Source: Janthinobacterium sp.
Lineage (GTDB): Bacteria; Pseudomonadota; Gammaproteobacteria; Burkholderiales; Burkholderiaceae_D
Assembly (NCBI RefSeq): GCF_009923995.1
Contig: NZ_RFSK01000021.1
Span: forward strand, 20,582 to 84,581
Reading direction: 5' to 3'
Length of the DNA stretch: 64,000 nt
The notes beneath the pieces are model-generated. The model had not been told where the DNA came from. It searched no databases and saw only the letters and a program-made list of their open reading frames with translations. Below are positions 48,286-58,336 of this stretch, piece by piece. The number at the start of each line of letters is the position of its first letter. Position 1 is the first letter of the stretch. The translations under genes were made by a program, and so were the position numbers.

Positions 48286-48801
48286 ATGACCATGACGTTT
48301 ACCATCAGCGACGCCGCCTACGCCACCGACACTCCCGAAGCCAAGCAAGCCATGTACGCGGACCTGCGCTCGCAGCTGCAGGGCCTGCTCGCGGGCGAGA
48401 GCGATTTCATCGCCAACACGGCCAATTTCAGTTCCCTCGTATTCAACACCATGCCGGGCCTGAACTGGGCCGGCTTCTATTTCCTCAAGGGCGAGGAACT
48501 GGTGCTGGGACCGTTCCAGGGCAAGCCCGCCTGCATCCGCATCAAGAAAGGCCGCGGCGTGTGCGGCACCACCGTGGTCGAAGCCAGGTCCATCGTCGTG
48601 CAGGACGTGCATGCGTTTCCCGGCCACATCGCCTGCGACGTCAACTCGCGCTCGGAACTGGTGGTGCCCGTGTTTGCCGACGGCCGGATCATCGGCGTGT
48701 TCGACCTCGACAGCCCATTGACGGGCCGCTTCGACGATGTCGACGCGCAAGGCGTGGAATCGCTGGTGCGCGTGCTGGAAGCAGCCATCGCCGCCGAGTA
48801 A
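48286..48801 (+). CDS. GAF domain free methionine-(R)-sulfoxide reductase
   Basis: GLNWAGFYFLKGEELVLGPFQGKPACIRIKKGRGVCGTTV...HIACDVNSRSELVVPVF; three conserved Cys. Confidence 0.9.
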   Translation: MTMTFTISDAAYATDTPEAKQAMYADLRSQLQGLLAGESDFIANTANFSSLVFNTMPGLNWAGFYFLKGEELVLGPFQGKPACIRIKKGRGVCGTTVVEARSIVVQDVHAFPGHIACDVNSRSELVVPVFADGRIIGVFDLDSPLTGRFDDVDAQGVESLVRVLEAAIAAE

Positions 48802-49398
48802 TCAGCTGCCCGCCTTGACGGCGATGAACTCGCCCTTGCCGACCGTCGCCAAACAGGCCGTGTAGCGGCCGTCGGCGCGGATGGCGTCAAGGAAATCCGC
48901 CATGTCCGCGTAGTGCGAACTGGCGTTGTCCACCACCAGCACGCCGCCGGGCGCCAGCGCCCGGTCCAGCTGCGGCCACCACGCTGCATATTGCTGGCGC
49001 GCCGAATCGAGAAAGATGAAATCGTAGGCGCCGTCAGCCGCATCGCGCAGCACGTCGCCCGCGTCCGCCAGCAGCTGGCCTATCACCCCTTGCAATTGCG
49101 CCCGCGCAAAGTTGGCATGCGCCATGTCGAACTTGTCCTGCGCCTTTTCCACCGTCACGACGCTGCCGCCCAGCGCCCGCGCCGCGCGCGCCAGCCACAG
49201 GGTGGAATAGCCGTTCGAGGTGCCGATTTCCAGCACGCGACGGGCGCCGCGCGCCTGCACCAGCACGGCCAGCAGCTCGCCCGTGTCGCGCGTGATATTG
49301 AGCATGCGGCTGGCGCGCTCCGCGTGCGCCGCATCATTGGCCAGACCGAACGCTTCCAGTTCGTCCAGCAGGGTGTCGATCGAGGGTGTAGCAGGCAT
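48802..49398 (-). CDS. SAM-dependent O-methyltransferase
   Basis: RRVLEIGTSNGYSTLWLARAARALGGSVVTVEKAQDKFDMAHANFARAQL...DFIFLDSARQQYAAWWPQLDRALAPGGVLVVDN. Confidence 0.9.
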   Translation of the reverse strand: MPATPSIDTLLDELEAFGLANDAAHAERASRMLNITRDTGELLAVLVQARGARRVLEIGTSNGYSTLWLARAARALGGSVVTVEKAQDKFDMAHANFARAQLQGVIGQLLADAGDVLRDAADGAYDFIFLDSARQQYAAWWPQLDRALAPGGVLVVDNASSHYADMADFLDAIRADGRYTACLATVGKGEFIAVKAGS

Positions 49399-49582
49399 GG
49401 CGCACTCCAGGCAGGTAGTTCAACGATAGGCACAGCATAGCAAACAACGCCGCGCCGGCGCGCCGGCCAGCCCCTGTGCAAGATGTCATTTGACATCTGC
49501 GGCGCGCCAGGCGACACATGGCCGCCGCCATGCCGGCGCATGCTGTCTTCATGGCATCCGCCATCTTCGAAAGGGGCTCATC

Positions 49583-50275
49583 ATGAAAACCAGGATCCCA
49601 TTGCTTGCCGTCTGCCTGGCCGGCGCGTGCGGCGCCGCGCTGGCCGGCGAGTACGGCAACGTCATTGCTTCGACACCCGTCATGGCCCAGGTGCTCGTAC
49701 CGCAACAAGCGTGCCAGAACGTGACGCAGGTCAGCCCGCCGGAAACCAGCGGCGGCGGCGCCGTCGCGGGCGCGCTGATCGGCGGCCTGGCCGGCAATGC
49801 CATCGGCGGCGGCGCGGGACGCGCCCTGGCCACGGGCCTGGGCGTGGTGGCCGGCGCCATCACCGGCAACAACATCGAGGCGGCCAATACGCCGCCGCGC
49901 CTGAGCAGCGGCGTCGTCTGCCAGAGCGCCAGCCGCAGCGAGAACCGCGTGATCGGCTATGACGTCACCTATGAATACCAGGGCCAGCGCTACCAGGCCC
50001 GCGTGCCGCAGGACCCGGGCGCGCGCATCGCCGTGAATGTCTCGGCCGCCGACGCCATGCCGGCGCAGGCTGCGCCGCAAGACCAGTCGCTGCTGCCCGC
50101 CCTGCCCGTGGCCGTTCCCGCGACCAGCACCGTGTATGTCACCACGCCCGTGCTGGCGCCCGACTTCGGCTGGTACGCGCCGTATGGCTACTACGGCTAT
50201 GCGGGCTTCGGCCGGCCGGCCATCGCCTTCGCGCCCCATTTCGGCGGCGGCTTCCATCACGGACGCCGCTTCTGA
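49583..50275 (+). CDS. glycine zipper 2TM domain-containing protein
   Basis: Signal peptide; GGGAVAGALIGGLAGNAIGGGAGRALATGLGVVAGAITGNNIE. Confidence 0.88.
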   Translation: MKTRIPLLAVCLAGACGAALAGEYGNVIASTPVMAQVLVPQQACQNVTQVSPPETSGGGAVAGALIGGLAGNAIGGGAGRALATGLGVVAGAITGNNIEAANTPPRLSSGVVCQSASRSENRVIGYDVTYEYQGQRYQARVPQDPGARIAVNVSAADAMPAQAAPQDQSLLPALPVAVPATSTVYVTTPVLAPDFGWYAPYGYYGYAGFGRPAIAFAPHFGGGFHHGRRF

Positions 50276-50338
50276 CGCCGCCGCAGCCTCGCGTGACCTC
50301 GCCGTGGCTGGAACCCATGCAAGCTTAGGAGAATTGCC

Positions 50339-50560
50339 ATGAACCAAGACTTTCACATCAGCAGCACCGGCTCGCACGCCCTGTCTGCGCTCGTCGCCCT
50401 CGCCGCCACGGCCATCGTGCTGTGGCTGGTCTTCACCGTGGCGGGCGATTACTACGCCGCCGACGAACTGGCCCAGCAGGCCGCCCAGGCCAGCGTCCAG
50501 CCACCGGCCGGCCACGATGCGGCGCCACAGCCCGGCCCCGGCGCCGGCCGCGCGCACTGA
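50339..50560 (+). CDS. small single-TM hypothetical protein
   Basis: MNQDFHISSTGSHALSALVALAATAIVLWLVFTVAGDYYAADELAQQAAQ; RBS-like aggag upstream. Confidence 0.65.
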   Translation: MNQDFHISSTGSHALSALVALAATAIVLWLVFTVAGDYYAADELAQQAAQASVQPPAGHDAAPQPGPGAGRAH

Positions 50561-50682
50561 CGGCGGGGCGCGCCATGTTACAGATGACATATTGGTCCGC
50601 CGCCGTTGACATGGCATGGACGGGCTTGCGCGCGAGAATGCTGGCAGCGCGCCCCTTTTCGCGCCATCCACAGGAGAACACG

Positions 50683-51129
50683 ATGCAGCCCAAGCATACT
50701 GATGTGCAGCCGACAACATTGCCGCCCGCCTCAGGCGAGGACGAGCAGCAGGTGGCCCAGCTGGTCGGCGCCCTGTATGCGGAGATGCCCGCTTCGGAAC
50801 AGAGCCGCCTGCTGGCGCGCATGCTCAAGCCGCTGGGACTGCTGTCGCTGGCGGCCGTGGCCAACGGTACCTTTGCGCGGCTGTGGTACCGGGGTGAACA
50901 CGATAGCGGCCACATCCGCCTGGAAGACGCGCATGACCTGCCTTCGAGCGACATCGTGACCCTCGTCGAATTCGTGCAGCAGGTCAGCGCGGAAACCATC
51001 GAAGGCGTGGCCGGCAGCCTGTGCTCCTCGCCCGCGCTGGCCGGTTCCGCGGCGGCGGCCATGCTGGTGCGCGTCCTGCTGCGGCGGCTGCAGGCGCGCC
51101 GCGCCACGGCGCCGGCGGGCGCCCATTGA
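50683..51129 (+). CDS. hypothetical protein
   Basis: MQPKHTDVQPTTLPPASGEDEQQVAQLVGALYAEMPASEQSRLLARMLKPLGLLSLAAVANG; RBS caggaga upstream. Confidence 0.7.
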   Translation: MQPKHTDVQPTTLPPASGEDEQQVAQLVGALYAEMPASEQSRLLARMLKPLGLLSLAAVANGTFARLWYRGEHDSGHIRLEDAHDLPSSDIVTLVEFVQQVSAETIEGVAGSLCSSPALAGSAAAAMLVRVLLRRLQARRATAPAGAH

Positions 51130-51134
51130 GGTAC

Positions 51135-51866
51135 TCAGTACAGGGTATCGACGTCGCTGGCAAGGCGGTAGCCGGCGCCCCGCTCCGTGAGGATCAGCCG
51201 GGGCGCCGTCGCATCGGCTTCCAGCTTGAGCCGCAGGCGGCGGATCTGCACGTCGATGGAGCGGTCGTAGACTTCCCCCTCGTGCAGGCGCGACAGCGAC
51301 AGCAGCTGGTCGCGGCTCAGCACGCGCTGCGGCGCGCGGCACAGGGCGTTCAACAGGCTGAATTCGCCGTTCGACAGTTCCACCACCGTGCCGCCGGGCG
51401 CCGTCAGGCGCCGCGTGCGCAGGTTCAGCTCCCAGCCCGCGAAGCGGAAGGCGCGGCGGCTGCCGTCGCGCTCGGGCAAGGTGGCTTGCACCTGGTAGCG
51501 GCGCAGCACGGCGCGCACGCGCGCCAGCAGTTCGCGCGGGCTGAACGGCTTCGTCACATAGTCGTCGGCGCCCAGTTCCAGGCCCATGACGCGGTCCGCT
51601 TCCTCGTTGCGCCCCGTCAGCAGTATGATGGGAACGGCGGCCTGCTCGCGCAGCTGGCGCGCCAGCTGCAAGCCGTCCTCGCCGGGCAGCTTCAAGTCCA
51701 GCAGCACCAGGTCCACCGCATGCTCTTGCAGGGCGGCAAACATCTGGCGCCCCGCATGGACGCAGCTGACGCGCATGTCGTTATTGCCCAGGTATTCGGC
51801 CACCAGTTCGCAGATGGCGGCGTCGTCGTCGAGCATCAGGATATGGGGAGCGACAGTGTGGTTCAT
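51135..51866 (-). CDS. OmpR/PhoB family response regulator
   Basis: HILMLDDDAAICELVAEYLG receiver; winged HTH with SLSRLHEGEVYDRSIDVQIRRLRLKLE. Confidence 0.94.
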   Translation of the reverse strand: MNHTVAPHILMLDDDAAICELVAEYLGNNDMRVSCVHAGRQMFAALQEHAVDLVLLDLKLPGEDGLQLARQLREQAAVPIILLTGRNEEADRVMGLELGADDYVTKPFSPRELLARVRAVLRRYQVQATLPERDGSRRAFRFAGWELNLRTRRLTAPGGTVVELSNGEFSLLNALCRAPQRVLSRDQLLSLSRLHEGEVYDRSIDVQIRRLRLKLEADATAPRLILTERGAGYRLASDVDTLY

Positions 51867-51910
51867 GGGTGGCCATCGTGGTTGACTGCAAGGATAGGGA
51901 CGGGGAATGC

Positions 51911-54010
51911 ATGCCTATTATGAGTGATATCGTAGCAGAACCGGTGCCCTTGCTGCGCCGCCCCGTGGTGCTGGTGGCCATCCTTGGCGCCGTGGTGGTG
52001 CTTGTCGCCGCGCTGTCGCTGCTGCACCTGCGCCGCGAAGCCATCGACACGCAGGGCCGCGAACTGCGCCTGCTGTCGCTGGCCCTGACCGCCGAGGTCG
52101 GACGGGGCTTGCAGGGCATCGACGAAGGCTTGCGCGCCATGCAGGTCGAACTGCGCGAAGGCCGCCTGCCCACCTCGGGTCCCCTGGCCGGCCGCATCCT
52201 GAAGACGCACGCGGAGCTGCTGCCCCTGGTGCAGACCCTGTGGCTGCTCGACGCGCAGGGCAAGGTGCTGGCCGCCTCCGAAGCGGCCGCGCCGCCGCCC
52301 CTGGCCACGTTTGCGCCCGCCACGGACAGCCTGCTGCCCGGGCAGGTCGCCGTCAGCCGCCCGTTTGCCCCGCCCGCGCCCGCGCACGCCCCGTCGATGG
52401 TGGCGCTGGCCATGCGCTATCCGGCCCAGGGGCAGCAGGACGGCGGCTGGATCGTCGCCGCCCTGCCGGCCGACATGCTGCTGGGCGCCTTTTCCGTCGC
52501 CACGCCGGCTCCCGATGCGCGCATGGCCGTCTTCCGCAAGGACGGCGTGCGCCTGGCTGGCGCCATCGTGGCCACGCCGCACGCCACCGAGGCGGACCTG
52601 GCGCGGCGCCTGGCCGCCATGCGCAGCGCCGCCGTGCGCCGTTTCCGCGACGACAGCGAACGCCTGGTGGCCATGCACAGCCTGCAGCAGTTCGGCCTGG
52701 ACGTGGTGCTCACGCGCGACCTGGGCGTGATGCTCGTGGGCTGGCGCCAGGCCGTGCGCATCGTCCTGCTGGTGGTGGTGTTCCTGCTGCTGGTGATCAC
52801 GGGCGCGGCGTGGCTGATCGTGCGCGCCAACGGCCGCCGCGCCCTGGCCCAGCAGGCGCTGCAGGCGCAGCAGGCACGCAGCAGCAAGTTCAATTCGCTG
52901 GGCGTGCTGGCGGGCGCCGTCGCCCACGATTTCAACAACGTGCTCGCCTCCATCGTCGGCTATGGCGAGATGGCGCAGGATGCGGCCGTGCCGGGCAGCG
53001 CGCAGCGGCGCCACCTGGACATGGTGATCAAGGCGGCCCTGCGCGGCAAGACCCTGGTCGAGCGCATCCTCAGCTTCAGCGGCGGCGGCGCGCGCGCCTC
53101 CACCCCGTTCGCGCTGGAACCCATCGTCGAGGAAGTGCTGGCCATGCTGGCAGGCTCGCTGCCGGCCGGCATCGAGGTGAAGCGCCAGCTGCAGGCGGCC
53201 GGCGCGCAGCTCAACGGCGATCCCACGCAAGCGTTCGAGGCCGTCATGAACCTGTGCACGAACGCCATCCAGGCCATGCCCGGCGGCGGCACCCTGACGG
53301 TGGACTTGCGCAAGGTGCACATGGTGCAGGCGCGCATCCTGTCGCACAGCCGGCTCGACGCGGGCAGCTACCTGGCGCTGAGCGTGGCCGACGAAGGCGC
53401 GGGCATGTCGCCCGGCGTCATGGAGCATCTGTTCGAACCGTTCTTTACCACCCGCGCGGCGCAGTCGGGCACGGGCCTGGGACTGGCCGTCGTGCATGGC
53501 GTGGTGACGGAATTGGGCGGCGCCATCGATGTCGCCAGCCAGCCCGGGCGCGGCGCGCTGTTTACCCTGTATTTCCCGGAATACGCGGGCGCCGCCGCGC
53601 AGCCGTCCGCAGCGGAGGCGCCGCACGGTGCCGGCCAGGCCGTCATGGTCGTCGACGACGATGCCGACCTGGTGGCCATGCTGTCGGAAATGCTGGCCGA
53701 GCTGGGCTATGCCCCCGTCGGCTACACGGACCCGCAAGCGGCCCTGCAGGCGCTGCTGGCGGCGCCGCGACAGTATGCGCTGGTCATCACGGACGAAGTC
53801 ATGCCCGGCATGAGCGGCACCATGCTGGCGCAGACCCTGTCCAGCCGGCACCCCGGCCTGCCGCTGATACTGCTGAGCGGCTACGGCGGCCCGCTGATGG
53901 CGGCCAAGGCCGTCACGGCCGGCGTGTCCCACGTCCTGCTCAAGCCCGTGCGGCGCGAGGAGCTGGCGCATGCCTTGCAAACATTGATACCGCGCAAAGC
54001 TACGGCCTGA
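51911..54010 (+). CDS. hybrid sensor histidine kinase with receiver domain
   Basis: Two TM segments, [27 protein letters not shown], HATPase GTGLGLAVVHGVV, REC AVMVVDDDADLVAMLSEML. Confidence 0.93.
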   Translation: MPIMSDIVAEPVPLLRRPVVLVAILGAVVVLVAALSLLHLRREAIDTQGRELRLLSLALTAEVGRGLQGIDEGLRAMQVELREGRLPTSGPLAGRILKTHAELLPLVQTLWLLDAQGKVLAASEAAAPPPLATFAPATDSLLPGQVAVSRPFAPPAPAHAPSMVALAMRYPAQGQQDGGWIVAALPADMLLGAFSVATPAPDARMAVFRKDGVRLAGAIVATPHATEADLARRLAAMRSAAVRRFRDDSERLVAMHSLQQFGLDVVLTRDLGVMLVGWRQAVRIVLLVVVFLLLVITGAAWLIVRANGRRALAQQALQAQQARSSKFNSLGVLAGAVAHDFNNVLASIVGYGEMAQDAAVPGSAQRRHLDMVIKAALRGKTLVERILSFSGGGARASTPFALEPIVEEVLAMLAGSLPAGIEVKRQLQAAGAQLNGDPTQAFEAVMNLCTNAIQAMPGGGTLTVDLRKVHMVQARILSHSRLDAGSYLALSVADEGAGMSPGVMEHLFEPFFTTRAAQSGTGLGLAVVHGVVTELGGAIDVASQPGRGALFTLYFPEYAGAAAQPSAAEAPHGAGQAVMVVDDDADLVAMLSEMLAELGYAPVGYTDPQAALQALLAAPRQYALVITDEVMPGMSGTMLAQTLSSRHPGLPLILLSGYGGPLMAAKAVTAGVSHVLLKPVRREELAHALQTLIPRKATA

Positions 54011-54012
54011 AA

Positions 54013-54906
54013 TCAGGCTGCGGCACCACGCCGCAGGGGGCGCTTCAGGTATTGCACCATCACCACGCCCAGCAGGGTCACGCCGCCGCCGATCACGTCA
54101 TAGCCATGCAGGGTTTCGCCGAGGAAGAGCATGGCGATGATGACGGTGAACACGGGCAATAAATTCATCAGGGTCGTCGCGCGGCTGGGGCCCAGCTTGG
54201 CCAGGCCGTGCATCCACAGGAAGGGCGCGATGACGGAGGCGGGGATGCCGGCAAACAGCACCAGCGGCAGGCCGGCGCTGGTGACGGGCGGCGCGGACTG
54301 GCTCAGGTAATACACGAACAGCACGGGCACGGCGCACCAGACCTGGATCAGCAGGGAGTGCCAGTTATTCAGGGGAATCTTCCAGCGCTTGAGCAGCACG
54401 CCGTAGCCCGCATACGACAGGCAGGCCAGCAGCATGAGGCCATCGCCGACGGCCGCGCCATGGGCGATCAGGGCGGCGGGCTCGCCATGGCTGAGCAGGT
54501 AGCCGAGTCCCAGCAGCGACACGAGGCCGCCGAAGACGCCGCCCACGGTGGCCGCCTCGCCCAGCAGCAGCACGGACAGGCCGACGGCCAGCAGCGGCAT
54601 CAGCGATGCCAAGATGCCCATGTTGGTGGCCGTCGTCGTCTGCGCGGCGATATAGGCGAGGCACTGGTACATGACCATGCCCAGCATGCCCAGCACAAAC
54701 AGTTTCCCCAGATACGGTTTCACCACGGCCCGCTGCTTCCACACGGGCCGGGCAAACACGAGCGCCAGCAGCACGCCGGCCAGCAGCCAGCGGTAGAAGG
54801 AGATGGCGGCCGGGTCGATCACGCCCACGGCCAGCTTGCTGACGATGGTGTTGATGGCCCAGATCAGCACGGCGATCACGGGAAACAGATAATGCTTGGC
54901 TTTCAT
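54013..54906 (-). CDS. DMT (EamA) family transporter
   Basis: MKAKHYLFPVIAVLIWAINTIVSKLAVGVIDPAAISFYRWLLAGVLL; 10-TM EamA pattern. Confidence 0.93.
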   Translation of the reverse strand: MKAKHYLFPVIAVLIWAINTIVSKLAVGVIDPAAISFYRWLLAGVLLALVFARPVWKQRAVVKPYLGKLFVLGMLGMVMYQCLAYIAAQTTTATNMGILASLMPLLAVGLSVLLLGEAATVGGVFGGLVSLLGLGYLLSHGEPAALIAHGAAVGDGLMLLACLSYAGYGVLLKRWKIPLNNWHSLLIQVWCAVPVLFVYYLSQSAPPVTSAGLPLVLFAGIPASVIAPFLWMHGLAKLGPSRATTLMNLLPVFTVIIAMLFLGETLHGYDVIGGGVTLLGVVMVQYLKRPLRRGAAA

Positions 54907-55013
54907 GCAAGGACTCCACGATTCAATGAGCGCCATTTTCGCATGGTCCGATTCCATGGATATAATGCATACCGGACAATCGATGCAAAGAACAGGACAA
55001 AGCAGGAGAGCCG

Positions 55014-55793
55014 ATGGCCAGCAACCAGCATTTCCCCGCCGTATCCGACAGCCTGCCCTATCCCGTGTACTTTCGCCTCGACGATTACCACGCGCACCAG
55101 CAGTTCGATTACCAGAGCCATCCCTGGGGCCAGCTCACGTACTGCTCCACGGGCGTGATGGAAATCATGGTGGCGGGGCAGCGCTACCTGTCGCCGCCCC
55201 AGTATGCCGTGTGGATACCGCCCGAAACCTTGCATGACGGCTACATCCGCCAGGACGTGACCTTCCACTCGGCGTATATCGACGCCAGCCTGTGCGCCCG
55301 GCTGCCGGCCCGGCCGTGCGCGCTGGTGCTCAGCCCCCTGCTCAAGGCCATCCTCGGCGACTTCGCCGCACGGGGCGTCACCACGCCCGCCAGCGCCGCC
55401 GACCGGCGCCTGGCGCAGGTGCTGGTCGACCAGCTGGAACTGGCGCCGTGCAGCCGCAACTACCTGCCCGGCAGCGACGAACCCGTCATCGCGGCCCTGC
55501 TGGCCGCCCTGCAGGCCGAGCCGGGCAGTAACCGCTCACTGGCGGACTGGGCCGCGCAATTGCATGTAACGGAGCGCACCCTGGCGCGCCGCTGCCAGCG
55601 CGAACTGGGCATGCCGTTCGGCGAATGGCGCCAGCGCCAGCGCTTCCTGGCCGCCCTGCCCATGCTGGAACGGGGCGACACGGTGCAGGCGATCGCGCTG
55701 GAACTGGGCTACAGCACGGCCTCCGCCTTCATCGCCATGTTCCGCCGCCAGGGCGGCGGCACGCCCGACCAGTTCCGCCGCGGCATGCGCTGA
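55014..55793 (+). CDS. AraC family transcriptional regulator
   Basis: LADWAAQLHVTERTLARRCQRELGMPFGEWRQRQRFLAALPMLERGDTVQAIALELGYSTASAFIAMFRRQGGGTPDQFR. Confidence 0.94.
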   Translation: MASNQHFPAVSDSLPYPVYFRLDDYHAHQQFDYQSHPWGQLTYCSTGVMEIMVAGQRYLSPPQYAVWIPPETLHDGYIRQDVTFHSAYIDASLCARLPARPCALVLSPLLKAILGDFAARGVTTPASAADRRLAQVLVDQLELAPCSRNYLPGSDEPVIAALLAALQAEPGSNRSLADWAAQLHVTERTLARRCQRELGMPFGEWRQRQRFLAALPMLERGDTVQAIALELGYSTASAFIAMFRRQGGGTPDQFRRGMR

Positions 55794-55873
55794 AAAAGGG
55801 GGCCAGGGGTAGCCGCCTTGTCATATGGGGATGCTAAAATTCAAACATCTTTCCAGAGAGCAAAAGGACGCGC

Positions 55874-58336
55874 ATGAATGCCAGCACTGAAACGGCCCGT
55901 GAAACCCCAGGCAGCGAGGATGCGCCTCCGGTAACAGAGACGGCCGTGGCGGCGCCGGCGCCCATCCGCCTGGAGAAAGCGGACGCGCCCACCGTGCTGG
56001 GCAAGCTGCGCACCCTGGTGCAGGACAAGACGCGCTTCGAGCCGCACGACATCACGCCGCTGGCCGAGGAAGACGTGCTGCAGGAATTCTCGCTGCAAGC
56101 CAACTACGCGCTGGAAGCGCGCTTCGAGCAGCGCGTCATCAACGGCTACTTCGCCCCGTCGGGCGGCGACTGCCGCTGCGGCGCGCATGAAGTGGGAGCG
56201 CTCGCTCACGCGCAGGAAAAGGAGCGCCTGCGCCGCGCGGCGGCCAAGCTGGACAATGCCTTGCGCCAGCCGGGCCACGCCTACAACGGCGTCGCGGCGG
56301 GCGTCTACCTGCCGCACGCCGTCAAGCACTGGCACCTGGACACCTGCAGCAACTGCACTGGCCGCGGCCGCATCGGCTGCCACACCTGCCACGGCGCGAC
56401 GACGGAAACGTGCTGGAGCTGCCACGGCGGGCGCACCGTCAGCTGCGACGCCTACGGCTGCTACGGCAGCGGCAAGGTATCGTGCTCGTATTGCAGCGGC
56501 AGCGGCACGGTGGCCGAGCAAGTCACCGATTACGTGACGGTGCAAGTGCCCACTACCACCTACAGCAACGGCAGCTCGCACACCAGCTACCACAGCGAAA
56601 CGCGCACGCAATACCGCACCGAACACCGCAATTGCTACCATTGCAGTTTCGGCAAGGTCACGTGCAACAGCTGCCACGGCTCCGGCAACATCAATTGCGG
56701 CACCTGCCGCGCCAGCGGCAGCATCACCTGCCGCACCTGCAGCGGCGTCGGCGACCTGCTCTGCAACCCCTGCGACGGTTCCGGCAAGGTGGGCAAGGCG
56801 GCGTGGATCGACGTGCACGTGGCCCCCGGCTACAGCGTCAGCTTGCCCAAGCAGGCGCCCGACGACGCGCGCCGCATCCGCGACAAGGAGAGCGTGCACT
56901 CACTGGCGGCGATTGCCAGCAGCCTCGCCCTGGCGAAAGTGAGCATTTACAATGAGGACCAGCCGCAGGAGGTCGACGCCCTGTATGCGGCCAAGCTGCG
57001 CATCGTGCGCCTGGACGCCGCGTGCAACGGGGAAAAGCACCAGCTGGTGGCGTACGGCACGGACCTGCGCTGGCTGACCCTGGACGACATCGTGGAAAAG
57101 CTGCTGCGCGGCGACCTCAAGGCCCTCAGCGACGCGCTGGCCGGCAGCGCCGACGATGGCCTGTTCTCGGCCCACGTGCAAGGGCTATTGACGCCGCTGC
57201 GCGACGTGGCCGCCTCGGAACTGAATGCGGACGTGATCGAAGCGGTGCTCAGCGGCGACGCGGACCACGCGCACGTCGATGTCGTCTCCGCCGAGTATGC
57301 CAGCAATGTGCGCACCTGCGTGCTGGGCGCCCTGCGCCAGGTCTACACGCGGCTGGCCAAGCAGTTCTGGTGGAAGGGCGCGCTGGCCGCGCTGGCTGCC
57401 GCCATCGCCACCTGGTTCTTCGCCGGACGCGGCATGGCGGCGCTGGCCGGCCTGCTCGTCACGGGTGCCGGCTACTGGCTGTTCAACCGCAGGGTGAAGG
57501 CCGTGCTGAGCGAGGCGCTGGGCGGCGAGCAGCAGGCGCTGCGCGCCATGCAGATCGCCGGCAAGGGCCGCCGCAACCAGCTGGCCCAGGTCCTGGTCCT
57601 GGCCCCGGCCAGCCTGGCCGTGCTGGCCGCCAGCTACGCCTTGCCCGTGCGCGTGCGCGCCCCTGCCCCGCCACAGCAGGCAGCCATGGCCTCGGTGCCG
57701 GTGGCGCCCCATGCGCCGGCCGCCGTGCCGCCGGATGCAAGCAGCGCCAAAGCCGTCAAGCTGTATGAAAACGGCGACAAGGTGCAGGCGCTGGCCATGC
57801 TGGAAAGCCTGGTCGGCAAGGGCGACGCCGGCGCGTATGGCCTGTATGGCTGGATGCTGCTGATGGGCGAAGGCCAGGGCGGCCCCGTCACGGCCCCCAC
57901 GGCGCAGCAGCGCGAAGCGCGCCAGGCGGCGGCCAAGCCCCTGATCGGCAAGGGACTCGTCAAGGGCGACAGCTACGCGCTGGCGGCGAAGGGCGTGATG
58001 CTGGCCGAAGGCTGGCAAGAGCCGCGCAACATGGCGCGCGGGCTGGACTTGCTGAAACAGGCGGCCGGCAAGGGCAATGCGCAAGCCATGCATCTGCTGG
58101 GCCTGTACAACGTGCGCGGCTACCAGATGCCCGTCAACCACAAGGAAGCACGCAAATGGTTCACCCTGGCCGCCGACAAGGGCAGCGCGGGCGATATCTA
58201 CAACCTGGGACTGATGGACTGGGAAGGCGCGGGCCTGAAACGCCCGGACCGCGCCAGCGCCATGCAGCGCTGGAAGATCGCCGCCGCCATGGGCGAGGAG
58301 CGCGCCATCAAGGCGGTGGCACAGGGACAGCCTTAA
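55874..58336 (+). CDS. membrane protein with DnaJ-like CxxCxGxG zinc-ribbon clusters and C-terminal SEL1-like repeats
   Basis: Two blocks of CxxC motifs (CSNC, CHTC, CWSC, CSYC / CYHC, CNSC, CGTC, CRTC, CNPC), hydrophobic segments ~ALAALAAAIATWFFAGRGMAALAGLLVTGAGYWLF, SEL1-like repeats (AMHLLGLYNVRGYQMPVNHKEARKWFTLAADKG). Confidence 0.85.
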   Translation: MNASTETARETPGSEDAPPVTETAVAAPAPIRLEKADAPTVLGKLRTLVQDKTRFEPHDITPLAEEDVLQEFSLQANYALEARFEQRVINGYFAPSGGDCRCGAHEVGALAHAQEKERLRRAAAKLDNALRQPGHAYNGVAAGVYLPHAVKHWHLDTCSNCTGRGRIGCHTCHGATTETCWSCHGGRTVSCDAYGCYGSGKVSCSYCSGSGTVAEQVTDYVTVQVPTTTYSNGSSHTSYHSETRTQYRTEHRNCYHCSFGKVTCNSCHGSGNINCGTCRASGSITCRTCSGVGDLLCNPCDGSGKVGKAAWIDVHVAPGYSVSLPKQAPDDARRIRDKESVHSLAAIASSLALAKVSIYNEDQPQEVDALYAAKLRIVRLDAACNGEKHQLVAYGTDLRWLTLDDIVEKLLRGDLKALSDALAGSADDGLFSAHVQGLLTPLRDVAASELNADVIEAVLSGDADHAHVDVVSAEYASNVRTCVLGALRQVYTRLAKQFWWKGALAALAAAIATWFFAGRGMAALAGLLVTGAGYWLFNRRVKAVLSEALGGEQQALRAMQIAGKGRRNQLAQVLVLAPASLAVLAASYALPVRVRAPAPPQQAAMASVPVAPHAPAAVPPDASSAKAVKLYENGDKVQALAMLESLVGKGDAGAYGLYGWMLLMGEGQGGPVTAPTAQQREARQAAAKPLIGKGLVKGDSYALAAKGVMLAEGWQEPRNMARGLDLLKQAAGKGNAQAMHLLGLYNVRGYQMPVNHKEARKWFTLAADKGSAGDIYNLGLMDWEGAGLKRPDRASAMQRWKIAAAMGEERAIKAVAQGQP

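Noticed and set aside
46387-48750. 787-aa minus-strand ORF overlapping lysR, the GAF gene and the aldo/keto reductase
   Set aside because: Crosses divergent recognised genes; composition typical of spurious ORFs
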